Below, piece by piece: positions 9,664 through 18,589 of a DNA stretch of 64,000 nt. The notes under the pieces were generated by a model. It saw only the letters and a program-made list of their open reading frames with translations. It was not told the DNA's origin and made no database searches. Within the stretch, counting starts at the first letter, position 1; every line of letters begins with the position of its first letter. A program made the translations under genes and the position numbers. The stretch lies in contig OZ246977.1 of the NCBI GenBank assembly GCA_965232465.1, positions 868,001 through 932,000 on the forward strand. Reading direction: 5' to 3'. This stretch comes from G965232465 sp965232465 (lineage in GTDB: Bacteria > Pseudomonadota > Alphaproteobacteria > JAQWUY01).

Positions 9664-11121
9664 TTAATGTTGCCTATAATTAGGGGATTCACGGGTGATG
9701 CTAACATTGTGTACATGACTTTCACGCAACCCCGCATTGGTGATACGGCGCAACACACATTTTTCACGCATGTCCGTAATTGTCCTATTGCCTGTATAGC
9801 CCATGGATGCTTTGAGTCCGCCCACCAATTGGTGGATGACCGCAGACATTACCCCCTTGTATGCCACCCGTCCTTCGATACCTTCGGGAATGAATTTATT
9901 GGTGTCGTTAATATCGTCTTGGAAATACCGATCCGCTGACCCTTTTGCCATTGCCCCCTCTGATCCCATACCACGGTATGATTTATATGACCGCCCTTGA
10001 TATAAGAATACTTCCCCGGGGGCTTCTTCTGTGCCTGCTAGCATGGATCCAATCATGGCAACCGATGCCCCCGCCGCAATGGCTTTGGCAAAATCCCCAG
10101 AAAATTTTATCCCCCCATCGGCAATTACGGGAATATGCACGGATTTTGCGTATGCGCACACTTCTAGTATGGCACTTAATTGGGGCACGCCCACACCCGC
10201 AACAATCCTTGTGGTACAAATGGATCCGGGACCAATCCCCACCTTTACTGCATCCGCCCCGGCTGCAATTAATGCCTTTGCTGCATCAGGGGTGGCGATA
10301 TTCCCGCCGATAATTTCCACATCTGGAAAGGCAGTTTTAAGACGGCGGACTTGGTCTATAACGCCTTGGGCGTGTCCGTGTGCCGTATCCACAACCAATA
10401 CATCCACACCTGCATCCATCAATAATTTTGCCCGTGCAAAGCCATTATCACCTGTGCCGGTTGCCGCCGCCACCAACAATGATCCATGCGTATCTTTGGC
10501 GGCGTGGGGGAATAAAGTACTTTTATCAATGTCTTTTAAAGTGATCAATCCCACACAGTGTTTTGCGTCGTCGGTAACAATTAATTTTTCAATACGGTGT
10601 TTGTGTAATAAGCGTTTGGCGTCTTCTTGTGAAGTACCTTCGGATACGGTAATTAAGCGTTTGGTCATCAGTTTTTCAATGGGTGTTGACATATCGTCCA
10701 CAAATCGTACATCACGGTTGGTCAAAATTCCCGCCACTTTGCCCGATCGTTTGGTGATAACAGGCACACCGCTGATTTTATATTGACGCATACTTTCCAA
10801 TGCTTCACCCAAGGTTTTATCGGCGGTTATGGTAATCGGATCCCGTACAATACCAGATTCAAAGCGCTTGACTTTACGGACTGCGTATGCTTGTTCAGTG
10901 GCGGGTAAGTTTTTGTGAATGACCCCAATTCCCCCAACTTGTGCCATAGAAATAGCCATTTTTGCTTCGGTTACTGTGTCCATGGCACTGGACATCAGCG
11001 GAATATTTAAACGGATTTTTTTGGTAAGACAGGTGCTCACATCCACTTCATGGGGCAATACTTGTGAATGTCCTGGTGTCAATAATACATCGTCAAATGT
11101 TAAGGCTTCTTTTATTTCCAT
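9664..11121 (-). CDS. guaB: IMP dehydrogenase
   Basis: 485 residues, full length. A TIM barrel (TFDDVLLTPGHS, LMSSAMDTVTEAKMAI) is interrupted by two CBS domains (about 95-200), with the catalytic loop GIGPGSICTTRIVAGVG carrying the active-site cysteine and the flap YRGMGSEGAMAKGSADRYF. It oxidises IMP to XMP, the committed step to GMP. A Shine-Dalgarno AAGGAGA lies just upstream of the ATG. First gene of guaB-rsmB-guaA. Confidence 0.96.
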   Translation of the reverse strand: MEIKEALTFDDVLLTPGHSQVLPHEVDVSTCLTKKIRLNIPLMSSAMDTVTEAKMAISMAQVGGIGVIHKNLPATEQAYAVRKVKRFESGIVRDPITITADKTLGEALESMRQYKISGVPVITKRSGKVAGILTNRDVRFVDDMSTPIEKLMTKRLITVSEGTSQEDAKRLLHKHRIEKLIVTDDAKHCVGLITLKDIDKSTLFPHAAKDTHGSLLVAAATGTGDNGFARAKLLMDAGVDVLVVDTAHGHAQGVIDQVRRLKTAFPDVEIIGGNIATPDAAKALIAAGADAVKVGIGPGSICTTRIVAGVGVPQLSAILEVCAYAKSVHIPVIADGGIKFSGDFAKAIAAGASVAMIGSMLAGTEEAPGEVFLYQGRSYKSYRGMGSEGAMAKGSADRYFQDDINDTNKFIPEGIEGRVAYKGVMSAVIHQLVGGLKASMGYTGNRTITDMREKCVLRRITNAGLRESHVHNVSITRESPNYRQH

Positions 11122-11221
11122 GGTTTTTGTATCTCCTTATGACATATTAAGGGGATATACTTGCACAAAAATAATCGAGAATCAAGTTTTTTTTATGATT
11201 TGTCGAATTATTTTGGTATAA

Positions 11222-11274
11222 AAATCCTTATTTTTTCATTTTTCTTGTCTATTTAAGGGTAAAAATAAGGATTT
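11222..11274 (-). terminator. AT-rich inverted repeat at the end of rlmE, possible terminator
   Basis: A perfect 14-base inverted repeat (AAATCCTTATTTTT and its complement) with a loop of about 25 bases overlaps the rlmE stop codon. On the minus strand it is followed by a short T run. The stem is AT-rich, so its strength as a terminator is doubtful. Confidence 0.4.
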
Positions 11275-11980
11275 ATTCCCAATTTCCATCCCAATTGTTT
11301 TTAAAACCCCTTGCGATTACATACATTTCGGCGGAATCCTTCCGGGATGCACGGGGTTTGTAGTGATGGATTTGGGTAAAATGTTTTTTCATAATTTGTA
11401 AAATCTTATTTTCTGTTCCCCCAGAAAATACCTTTGCCACAAAAAATCCATCTTTTTCCAACACTTCTAAGGCAAATAATAATGCCATTTCCACCAATGC
11501 AATAATCCGTAAATGGTCGGTTTTTTTGTGACCTGTGGTATTTGCCGCCATATCGCTCAGTACGCCATTGGCTTTGTTATTTAAGTGGGATTTTAATGTA
11601 TCAGCTGCGGTGTCATCGGTAAAATCCCCTTGTAATATGACTGCGCCGGCGATGGGTTTAATGGGTAATAAATCAATACCTACCACTGTGCCATTGGTGC
11701 CTATAATTTCGGTGATAATTTGTGTCCAACCCCCGGGGGCACAGCCTAAGTCGACAATCTTATGGTCGGGTTTGATTAAGTTAAATTTGTTTTGAATTTC
11801 CTGTATTTTAAATGCCGCACGGCTGCGGTATCCCAAGCGACGGGCTTCCGCCACATATGGGTCGTTTAAGTGTCTGTTTAGCCACAGGGTCGAACTATTT
11901 TTGCGTTTGCGGGCGGTTTTAACCCGTATGGTTTTATATCGGCGATCGGATATCCCGCCTTTGCTTTTTTTGTCATTCAT
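11273..11980 (-). CDS. rlmE: 23S rRNA (uridine-2'-O-) methyltransferase RlmE (FtsJ)
   Basis: 235 residues. After a basic, RNA-binding N-terminus comes a Rossmann-like SAM fold with VDLGCAPGGWTQ and the K-D-K-E tetrad typical of 2'-O methyltransferases: AAFKIQEI, LSDMAANTTGHKKTDH and VAKVFSGG. RlmE modifies U2552 of 23S rRNA. Its start overlaps the gppA stop by four bases, the usual alphaproteobacterial gppA-rlmE pair. Confidence 0.92.
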   Translation of the reverse strand: MNDKKSKGGISDRRYKTIRVKTARKRKNSSTLWLNRHLNDPYVAEARRLGYRSRAAFKIQEIQNKFNLIKPDHKIVDLGCAPGGWTQIITEIIGTNGTVVGIDLLPIKPIAGAVILQGDFTDDTAADTLKSHLNNKANGVLSDMAANTTGHKKTDHLRIIALVEMALLFALEVLEKDGFFVAKVFSGGTENKILQIMKKHFTQIHHYKPRASRKDSAEMYVIARGFKNNWDGNWE

Positions 11981-12972
11981 GACAATTCCTGTGATGGGTG
12001 TCGCTGCATTAAATCCAGTAAAATACCTTCACGAATACCCCGGTCTGCGACCCGGATTTTACGGCTGGTGTTTTGTTTATACCACGCTGAACATATGGCA
12101 TGTAAGATAACGCATCCTGCGGGCATAAGATGTGCCCTACTTTTGCCAATGCAGGGTTTATTTTCCCGAATATGGTTTTCTATTTTTGCCATATGTTCCG
12201 CCAAATCCATCACTGCGTCCATATCAATCGTCGTGCCGTCAATGGCACGACGATTGTATTGCTGCATTTTTAAGTGTGATGCGGTCAGCGTGGTAATGGT
12301 ACCAGATGCCCCCAACAGTTCGATGTTTTGTATATTACACACTTTATCGCAAAGTGGGGTAATATAGGATTGAATCATTTTACTGTATGTGTGGAATTGT
12401 TCTGTATTTAACTGTGTTTTTGCCATATAATCGCTCAGTGTAATTACGCCATATGGTATGGATATGCAATCAACGAAGCGATTGTTGTTTAGTAATATCA
12501 GCTGGGTACTGCCCCCGCCAATATCAAAAATAACACTGTGGGGGATGTGGTTTGACAACAAGGCAATACATCCATTCGATGCCAACCGTGCTTCTTCGGC
12601 GGCGGATATAATTTCCAATGTAATGCCCGTTTCTTGTTTGACACGGGCGATAAAAGTGTCTGCATTTTCTGCTTGACGACAGGCTTCTGTTGCCACCGCC
12701 CTAATGGACATAGGGTTGTGCTTATGGATTTTTTTTTGAATGCGTTTGAGGCTGGCGATGGCACGGTCTTGGGCGGATACGCACAACGCCCCTGTATGTT
12801 TCAGGTCTTCGCCCAAACATACTGCATCAGAATGGGAATCGATGATTTTTAATCGATTGTTTTGTTTGGGGTACGCCACCAACAATCGGCACGCATTGGT
12901 CCCCAAATCAATGGCGGCATAACTTTTTGGCGGTGCAGAAATAACCTTTACCCGCCATTTAATATGTGACAT
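11977..12972 (-). CDS. Ppx/GppA family phosphatase (exopolyphosphatase or pppGpp phosphohydrolase)
   Basis: 331 residues with the actin-like ATPase fold of the Ppx/GppA family: AAIDLGTNACRLLVA at the N-terminus, VATEACRQAEN, EEARLASNG and the second phosphate loop FDIGGGSTQL. It is the short form lacking the C-terminal HD-like domain of E. coli Ppx. It hydrolyses polyphosphate or pppGpp; which one cannot be told from sequence. Translationally coupled to rlmE. Confidence 0.87.
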   Translation of the reverse strand: MSHIKWRVKVISAPPKSYAAIDLGTNACRLLVAYPKQNNRLKIIDSHSDAVCLGEDLKHTGALCVSAQDRAIASLKRIQKKIHKHNPMSIRAVATEACRQAENADTFIARVKQETGITLEIISAAEEARLASNGCIALLSNHIPHSVIFDIGGGSTQLILLNNNRFVDCISIPYGVITLSDYMAKTQLNTEQFHTYSKMIQSYITPLCDKVCNIQNIELLGASGTITTLTASHLKMQQYNRRAIDGTTIDMDAVMDLAEHMAKIENHIRENKPCIGKSRAHLMPAGCVILHAICSAWYKQNTSRKIRVADRGIREGILLDLMQRHPSQELS

Positions 12973-13014
12973 ATAATGTATCCTTACATATAAAACATGC
13001 GTATATGTCAGGTA

Positions 13015-13398
13015 TTATGAACAGGGGCGATATGCCATTTCACAGTGTTTTTTACAATAAGGTCTGCCGGGTTCGCTGGGGGCGTGACAGAAATGAAATT
13101 CCTTTGTCCCCGGTTCCCCATGGGGCCATTGACACAAGTTTTCCCGTGATTTTTGGGAATAGGATGGAATACGAACAGGGGCGGGCTTGGTTGTCGGCGG
13201 TTGTTGATTCGCAACGATCTCTTTTGAAAGGGGTACAGATTCGTCCTTCCCCTTAGATGCGCTGAGTCCCATACGGTTTGCCTTACCAATAACAGCATTA
13301 CGGGAAAATCCCCCCAATGCATCGCCGATTTCCTTTGCAGTCTTAGAACCCCAAAGTTCCCGTAATTTTTCGGTGGTTTCATTATCCCATTTTGGCAT
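13015..13398 (-). CDS. gcrA: GcrA cell cycle regulator
   Basis: 127 residues. The N-terminal helix-turn-helix (WDNETTEKLRELWGSKTAKEIGDALGG then SRNAVIGKANRMGLSAS) and the Cys/His-rich C-terminal segment (CQWPHGEPG ... HFCHAPSEPGRPYCKKHCEMAY) are diagnostic of GcrA, a sigma70-binding transcription factor that in Caulobacter responds to CcrM GAnTC methylation. Start chosen at MPKWDNE, the family N-terminus; a longer frame upstream looks non-coding. It is one of the best taxonomic markers in the window. Confidence 0.93.
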   Translation of the reverse strand: MPKWDNETTEKLRELWGSKTAKEIGDALGGFSRNAVIGKANRMGLSASKGKDESVPLSKEIVANQQPPTTKPAPVRIPSYSQKSRENLCQWPHGEPGTKEFHFCHAPSEPGRPYCKKHCEMAYRPCS

Positions 13399-13611
13399 GT
13401 AATTCCGTATGTCCTTTTTACATGTGTTTTACAACTGTTATAACATATTGCATATGGATTCATAATCCTAATGTACTTGTATGTATTATAAGGGAATTTA
13501 AATATCGAATCAAGTAAAATGATTCTAAAATGATTCTGTATTTATTTTCTATTGTAAAAAATGTTGTTACATAGTATATTTTGCCTGCAAGATAACACTA
13601 CATACATAATA

Positions 13612-13839
13612 TGGTCAATTAAATGTAATTTGATTGACAAAGTGCGGTTGCAACCGCTTGCCACGCAGTGGCATTGTGGTGCAGAGCGGGGTGAGCGAGT
13701 GTTGTATTTTGTTGCACGAAGTGCAGGAAAATCAACATTATACCGAGCGAGGGGCGTTAGCCCCTTAGACTCACGATATAACCAACAAAATAAAATGTGC
13801 AGTATACTATAGCGAATCATTTTATACCGAATTAACTAT
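13612..13839. mobile_element. MITE-like element, copy 1
   Basis: About 230 bp without a credible gene, between gcrA and the TPR gene. The ends are imperfect inverted repeats (left TGGTCAATTAAATGTAATTT; right end complement TAGTTAATTCGGTATAAAAT). Inside are a 14-base palindrome GCGGTTGCAACCGC (13644-13657) and a hairpin GGGGCGTTAGCCCC. A second copy with the same cores lies at about 20853-21110. A flanking TA suggests an IS630-type target, but this is inference. Nothing else is visible in the 13399-13855 gap. Confidence 0.65.
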
Positions 13840-13855
13840 ATATTGGGGAAAACGC

Positions 13856-14476
13856 ATGTCTAAACAATTTATTGACGAAGTAAACCAAGACATCAAGGAT
13901 GAAAAATTGGTTATATTTTGGAACAAGTTTAAATATTTTATCATTGGGGGTGTGGCGGTTATTATTATCGGCACAGGTGGGTATTCTTGGTATATGGCAT
14001 CGATTAATAAAAAATTGGAATCACAAAATGTTGCTTTGGATAATGCCTTAGATGATATACAAAATGATATTTCAGCATTGGATACAGTGATTGCAAACAG
14101 TGCGGATGGGGTACAGTTTATCGCTGTTGTCAACAAGGCAAAAGCATTGGTCGATATGCAAAAATATGACGAAGCGATTGTTACTTTGAATACATACGCA
14201 TCACAAACAAATAATCCATTACAACGGGAATATACCCAATTGTCGGCGGTTTGGGTGGGGATTGAAGCGGGCAAAGTGGCATCCGTGCCACCGGAATTAG
14301 ACACCTTAATTACATCACAAGTATTCGGGGATTTGGCAAAATTAACCAAAGCGGAAATTTTGTTAAAATCTGGGGATACTGCGCAAGCAACCAACATTTT
14401 ACAAAGTGTGGTCAATGGTGCAAATACAGCACAACAATATAAGTCCCTCGCAACAGCTATTTTGCAAGGATTATAA
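13856..14476 (+). CDS. Tetratricopeptide-repeat membrane protein (YfgM-like)
   Basis: 206 residues. A cytoplasmic N-terminal stretch with FIDEVNQDIKDEK is followed by one transmembrane helix (about 27-48, FIIGGVAVIIIGTGGYSWYM) and a periplasmic region with TPR-like helices. This fits the TPR_21/YfgM family, commonly encoded directly upstream of der in Alphaproteobacteria and related to periplasmic chaperone networks at the Sec translocon. It is 14 bases from der and probably co-transcribed with it. Confidence 0.8.
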   Translation: MSKQFIDEVNQDIKDEKLVIFWNKFKYFIIGGVAVIIIGTGGYSWYMASINKKLESQNVALDNALDDIQNDISALDTVIANSADGVQFIAVVNKAKALVDMQKYDEAIVTLNTYASQTNNPLQREYTQLSAVWVGIEAGKVASVPPELDTLITSQVFGDLAKLTKAEILLKSGDTAQATNILQSVVNGANTAQQYKSLATAILQGL

Positions 14477-14490
14477 AATTAGGGTGTGTT

Positions 14491-15882
14491 ATGGGGCTGA
14501 CTGTATGCTTAGTGGGACGCCCCAATGTGGGTAAATCCACATTGTTTAACCGTCTGGTGGGAAAACGCTTGGCGATTGTTGACGATACCCCAGGGGTTAC
14601 CCGTGACCGACGGGTGGGGGATGGCAAAATTGCCGATTTAAAATTTACGGTCATAGACACAGCGGGTTTGGAAGAAGCATGTGACAACAGCCTTAAATCC
14701 CGTATGCGGTTGCAAACGGAATGTGCTGTGGCTGGGGCGGATGTGGCGTTGATGTTGGTTGATGGTCGTGAAGGTATAACCCCCCTTGATGTTCATTTTG
14801 CCAAATTTTTGCGTAAACAAAAAACGCCGATTATCCTTGTGGTAAATAAATGTGAAAAACAAGATGCCGTATCGAATATTGCCGAAGCCTACGCCTTGGG
14901 CTTGGGGCAGGTGATTGCCATATCTGCGGAACATGGCGAAGGGTTGGGGGATTTGTATGATGCGTTAAAAGATTGCAAATCCCAAGCGGATGATGTCCCT
15001 TTTGTGGATCGGGGGGAAGAAGCCGATGATAATATTGTTTTGTCCCATCCATTACAAATGGCAATTGTCGGACGGCCGAATGCGGGAAAATCGACTTTGG
15101 TTAACGGTTATTTGCGGATTGACCGTATGGTGACGGGACCAGAAGCAGGCATTACCCGTGACAGCATCGCATCGGATTTTAAAATTTTTGACCATAAAGT
15201 GCGTATATTCGATACGGCTGGATTACGGCGACGGGGGCGGATTTCTGAAAAAATTGAAAAGCTTGCCGCTGCCGATAGTGTACGGGCGATTAAATTTGCC
15301 CAAGTGGTGGTGTTGCTTATCGATATGGAACAAGGATTGGAAAAACAAGATTTATCCATTGCCCAAACGGTTATATCCGAAGGACGGGCATTGGTGATTG
15401 GTGCCAACAAGTGGGATATTGTCAAGGATAAAGAAAAAACCTTACAACGGATAAAAGACCGTGTACAAACTTCTTTGCCCCAAGTACGGGGCGTGCCGGT
15501 GGTGACCTTGTCCGCATTAAATCGACATAATATAAAACGGTTGATGCGGGCGGTTTTTAATGCTTTTGAAATTTGGAATGTGCGTATTTCCACCGCAAAA
15601 TTAAATAATTGGCTTCGATATAAAACCGAACAGCATCCCCCCCCTTTGGTGGCAGGACGGCGGTTAAAGCTACGATACATAAGCCAAATTAAAACCCGTC
15701 CCCCGACATTTTATCTGAATGTATCGTTACCAGAGGGTATGCCCCAAAACTATATAAGATATTTGGCACAAGGCTTACGGGAAGATTTTCAGCTATGGGG
15801 GGTACCTTTACGCTTATTAATGCGAAAATCAGAAAACCCATATGGGCACATGCGTAACAAAAAAGCCATAGGCAAACGCTAG
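14491..15882 (+). CDS. der: Ribosome biogenesis GTPase Der (EngA)
   Basis: 463 residues with two tandem G domains, the hallmark of Der: G1 GRPNVGKST, DTPGVTRD and NKCE in the first; GRPNAGKST, GPEAGITRDS, DTAGLRRRGR and NKWD in the second. A KH-like C-terminal domain follows (about 350-463). Der is essential for 50S subunit assembly. On the plus strand it is followed by a 310-bp repeat and a hairpin. Confidence 0.96.
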   Translation: MGLTVCLVGRPNVGKSTLFNRLVGKRLAIVDDTPGVTRDRRVGDGKIADLKFTVIDTAGLEEACDNSLKSRMRLQTECAVAGADVALMLVDGREGITPLDVHFAKFLRKQKTPIILVVNKCEKQDAVSNIAEAYALGLGQVIAISAEHGEGLGDLYDALKDCKSQADDVPFVDRGEEADDNIVLSHPLQMAIVGRPNAGKSTLVNGYLRIDRMVTGPEAGITRDSIASDFKIFDHKVRIFDTAGLRRRGRISEKIEKLAAADSVRAIKFAQVVVLLIDMEQGLEKQDLSIAQTVISEGRALVIGANKWDIVKDKEKTLQRIKDRVQTSLPQVRGVPVVTLSALNRHNIKRLMRAVFNAFEIWNVRISTAKLNNWLRYKTEQHPPPLVAGRRLKLRYISQIKTRPPTFYLNVSLPEGMPQNYIRYLAQGLREDFQLWGVPLRLLMRKSENPYGHMRNKKAIGKR

Positions 15883-15904
15883 CTTGTGTAAAAAAATAGC
15901 CGAT

Positions 15905-16212
15905 AAAAATATAAAAAAAGCCCCTCGGCAAAGCCGAGGGGTTAAGTTTGGAAGTATCTAAGTAGTCATATATCATACTAACAATAGTATTACATATAAA
16001 AGAAATGAAGTTCTGAAAAAATATCTCAGTGCTTGCATGTTTAATATACCAATATGGGTATGATAAAGAAATAGCATATTCGTAAAATGTTTTTAAAATG
16101 CGTTATAATGTGTAAAAAGGCGTTAAAATTGGGGTTTATATCGTGAAATGTAGGTAAAAATGTCATTGGCGATGGGGTCATATCGTGAAAAGACATAACA
16201 AAAATCATAAAT
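15905..16212. repeat. 310-bp dispersed repeat, copy 1 (candidate small RNA on the minus strand)
   Basis: Nearly identical to 46861-47169, in the same orientation, differing by only a handful of bases. It begins with a GC-rich hairpin whose T tract lies on the minus strand. At its right edge a TATAAT box reading minus (16216-16211) could start a transcript of about 295 nt ending at that hairpin. On the minus strand TTTCACGATAT(G/A)... followed by CCCC occurs twice. No protein with credible composition is encoded. Both copies sit between a plus-strand gene and a minus-strand operon. Confidence 0.75.
15912..15943 (-). terminator. Intrinsic terminator for minus-strand transcription
   Basis: A perfect 9-bp stem CCCCTCGGC/GCCGAGGGG with loop AAA, followed on the minus strand by a run of seven T. 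It would end transcripts coming from the repeat or the arn operon. On the plus strand the 3' side lacks a T run, so it is weaker for der. Confidence 0.8.
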
Positions 16213-16387
16213 TATAGGATTTTTAATATAATATATCGTATATTTTATATAAGATTGGGGGGTCGATTCTTTAAAAAATGTATTTTGCAATATACAAAGA
16301 ATCATAACTATATAAAGACCTTCCCATACGGGGATAATTTTGCTTTTAACAATCGGAATGAAAGAATCACTACTCTTGCGTATCGAA

Positions 16388-16561
16388 TCACTTGGGGTGT
16401 TGTATTCGGAGTAAAATATCAATCCCCATATGTGGGTTAATATTAAGGGCTTGGCAGTATAGTACAAATTCCAAAACATCGAGCCTGTGTTCAAAAGTTT
16501 CAATACGACCAACATACGAACGAACGACGCCCAGCCGTTTGGCAAAATCCCGTTGCCCAAT
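16388..16561 (-). pseudogene. XRE-family helix-turn-helix regulator, 5'-truncated remnant
   Basis: Reading minus from 16561, 57 codons give IGQRDFAKRLGVVRSYVGRI, then ETFEHRLDVLEFVLYCQALN and INPHMGIDIL, ending in TGA at 16388. This is the second half of a Cro/C1-type HTH plus the usual tail (compare LSQxxFAxxLGVxRSYVGRIExGxRRLD). The codon just upstream is a stop, so the start and first helix are gone. A longer open frame over the same DNA is a frame shadow. It sits directly after arnD. Confidence 0.7.
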
Positions 16562-16580
16562 TTACCATAATACAATACAA

Positions 16581-17513
16581 TTACATTCCCAATACCCCAC
16601 TACGGCCATCGATTGCCCCAATGGTTATATTGCGGCGGTGGGGTGGGGATTTTTGGGCGTATATCCGTGTATATATATCGCCTAAGGTGATAAATTGTAT
16701 ATCTTGTGCCAAACAGCTATCGACAAAGTGTGTAAACCACTTCAGGTATGCCATGCCTTCGATTTCCGCATGAATCGTCATCACATCATATGTATCTTGA
16801 GTAGGGTTTTGGGGGGTGCCTATCCATTTTAAGTACTGCCCTTGTAAACTGTTTAAGGGATAATGTACCCGTCCGATAAGTTCGTCGAGGGTGGGTAAGG
16901 TCGATGGAATTTGCAGTGCATGAAAATCCTGTCCCCCCATCCGGGGCAGGAAAGGTTGGGCATTGGGGCTGGTACAGTTTATGGCACGGGTATCGGATGC
17001 GTATTGTATACCAATGGTATCATATGCCTGTAACGATTGGGGGTGTACTTGCCACCCGGGGGCACCGGCACATATGGCGGGACGGTTGAATATGGTGGTA
17101 AACATATGTTGTGCCTGTTGCAATTCCTGGGTGGTGCGATGGGGGGTCCATGTGTGCATGCGGTCTTGCCATCTGGTATGATTCCAACAGTGAATCCCAT
17201 GTTCAAACAACGGTATATCAAGGGATTTGATAAGGGTTTTATTCCGTTTGCCAATATGGGGCGGGGGTAACAAAGTGCCATTTAGCAACGACCGCACCCC
17301 ATACAGGGACACCACGGAGGTACGGGATACTTTTTGTAAAAACCCGGGACGAAAGATACGAAAAATCGCCCGTCCGGTGGTGTCAGGTCCCAATGACCAC
17401 AACCAAGTGGCGGGGATGTGGCGGTGGTATAACATTTTTGATAATGCCGGTGCCCCCAATCGGGTGCCCCGGTGCGTATCGACATCAATTTTTAAGGCGA
17501 GGTATTTTGTCAT
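16581..17513 (-). CDS. arnD: ArnD-like polysaccharide deacetylase (4-deoxy-4-formamido-L-arabinose-phosphoundecaprenol deformylase)
   Basis: 310 residues from ATG at 17513 (MTKYLALKIDVDT); the open frame extends further upstream but that part overlaps the dehydrogenase gene. The NodB-type fold shows KIDVDTHRG (metal Asp), HGIHCWNHTRWQDRMHTW (metal His pair) and AGAPGWQVHPQSL, all ArnD hallmarks. In the L-Ara4N pathway it removes the formyl group from undecaprenyl-phosphate-linked Ara4FN in the inner membrane. Last gene of the minus-strand arn set, 10 bases after the dehydrogenase gene. Confidence 0.9.
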   Translation of the reverse strand: MTKYLALKIDVDTHRGTRLGAPALSKMLYHRHIPATWLWSLGPDTTGRAIFRIFRPGFLQKVSRTSVVSLYGVRSLLNGTLLPPPHIGKRNKTLIKSLDIPLFEHGIHCWNHTRWQDRMHTWTPHRTTQELQQAQHMFTTIFNRPAICAGAPGWQVHPQSLQAYDTIGIQYASDTRAINCTSPNAQPFLPRMGGQDFHALQIPSTLPTLDELIGRVHYPLNSLQGQYLKWIGTPQNPTQDTYDVMTIHAEIEGMAYLKWFTHFVDSCLAQDIQFITLGDIYTRIYAQKSPPHRRNITIGAIDGRSGVLGM

Positions 17514-17523
17514 AAGTGTATCA

Positions 17524-18560
17524 TTATGTGCGTTTATGGGGATGTATTGTTGCTTGCTGCATATAAAAATCCACGGTTTTATCAATGGCGGTGGCAATGG
17601 GTGTGGTCGGTGACCAGCCCAATATATTTTGGGCTTTGGTAATCGACGGCACACGGCGATTCATATCTTGATACCCCTTTCCATAATAAGTATGCTGATC
17701 TTGTATAACCCATTTTATACGCCGTTTTATATCCGCATATGCGGGGTATTTTGCCGCACTGTTTATCACCATTTGGGCAATGTCCCGGATACTGTATTCG
17801 TTATCCGGTGCCCCAATATTAAAAATTTCCCCATCTGCAACCCCATTTTTATTTTCGATAAGGGTTAACAGACATGTAATCGCATCGGCAATATATACAA
17901 AACATCGTTTTTGTGTCCCCCCATTCACCAGTGTAATATCCGTACCGTGCAATACATTTGATATAAAGGTCGGCACCGCCCGATTTTGCTTGCCTGTGCA
18001 AAAGGGATTGTCTTGGTACGGACCGATAAAGTTAAACGGGCGAAACAGGGTAAATTGTAACCCCTCGTGCATGCCCGATGCGTAAATAATCCTGTCTAGC
18101 ATTTGTTTGCTGTTGGCATAAATCCAACGGGGCTTGTTTATGGGACCTGTAATAAAGTTCGATGTGTCCTCATTAAATTCTGTGTCCGTACACATGCCAT
18201 ATACCTCGGAAGTCGATGGGAATATCAAACGGGTATTATATTCGATACAATCATATACGATTTTTATATTTTCTTCAAAATCCAGTTGAAATACATATAA
18301 CGGTTTTTGTACATATAACAGCGGATTGGCGATGGCCGCCAACGGTATCACCACATCACATGCTTGCACATGATGACGCACAATATCACGGCTGGTAAAA
18401 ATATCCCCTTGTATGAATGTAAACCGCTGATGCTGTAATAGGGGGTGTAAGTTATCGTCGCATATATCAAACCCCACCACCCGCCAATCGGTTTTGTCCA
18501 GAATCGCTTGTAACAGGTTGACCCCAATAAATCCATTTATGCCGGTAATAAAATGTTCAT
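17524..18560 (-). CDS. arnA: ArnA dehydrogenase/decarboxylase domain protein (UDP-glucuronate decarboxylase), apparent frameshift at codon 4
   Basis: The protein matches the C-terminal half of E. coli ArnA: Rossmann motif GINGFIG, IPLAAIANPLLYV, PSTSEVYGMC, KPRWIYANSKQ, RPFNFIGP, YYGKGYQD. It oxidises and decarboxylates UDP-glucuronate. The body frame has no ATG/GTG/TTG near the expected N-terminus. The ATG at 18560 has an ideal GAAAGG six bases upstream but reads MNILLPA then stop; inserting one base after about 18550 would give MNILITGINGFIG. So either a real frameshift or a base-call error disables this copy as written. The formyltransferase, fused to it in E. coli, is the separate gene upstream. 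Confidence 0.82.
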
Positions 18561-18589
18561 AATAAACCTTTCTTTTATATCCGTTGTTG

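Noticed and set aside
13561..13812. 83-codon plus-strand ORF
   Set aside because: It lies almost wholly inside the MITE-like element and translates its hairpins.
15912..15943. Strong terminator for der on the plus strand
   Set aside because: The hairpin has its T tract on the minus strand; downstream on the plus strand there is only TTAAGTTTGG.
16123..16575. 150-codon minus-strand ORF between arnD and der
   Set aside because: It runs through the 310-bp repeat with poor composition; the credible coding signal is the XRE fragment in another frame.
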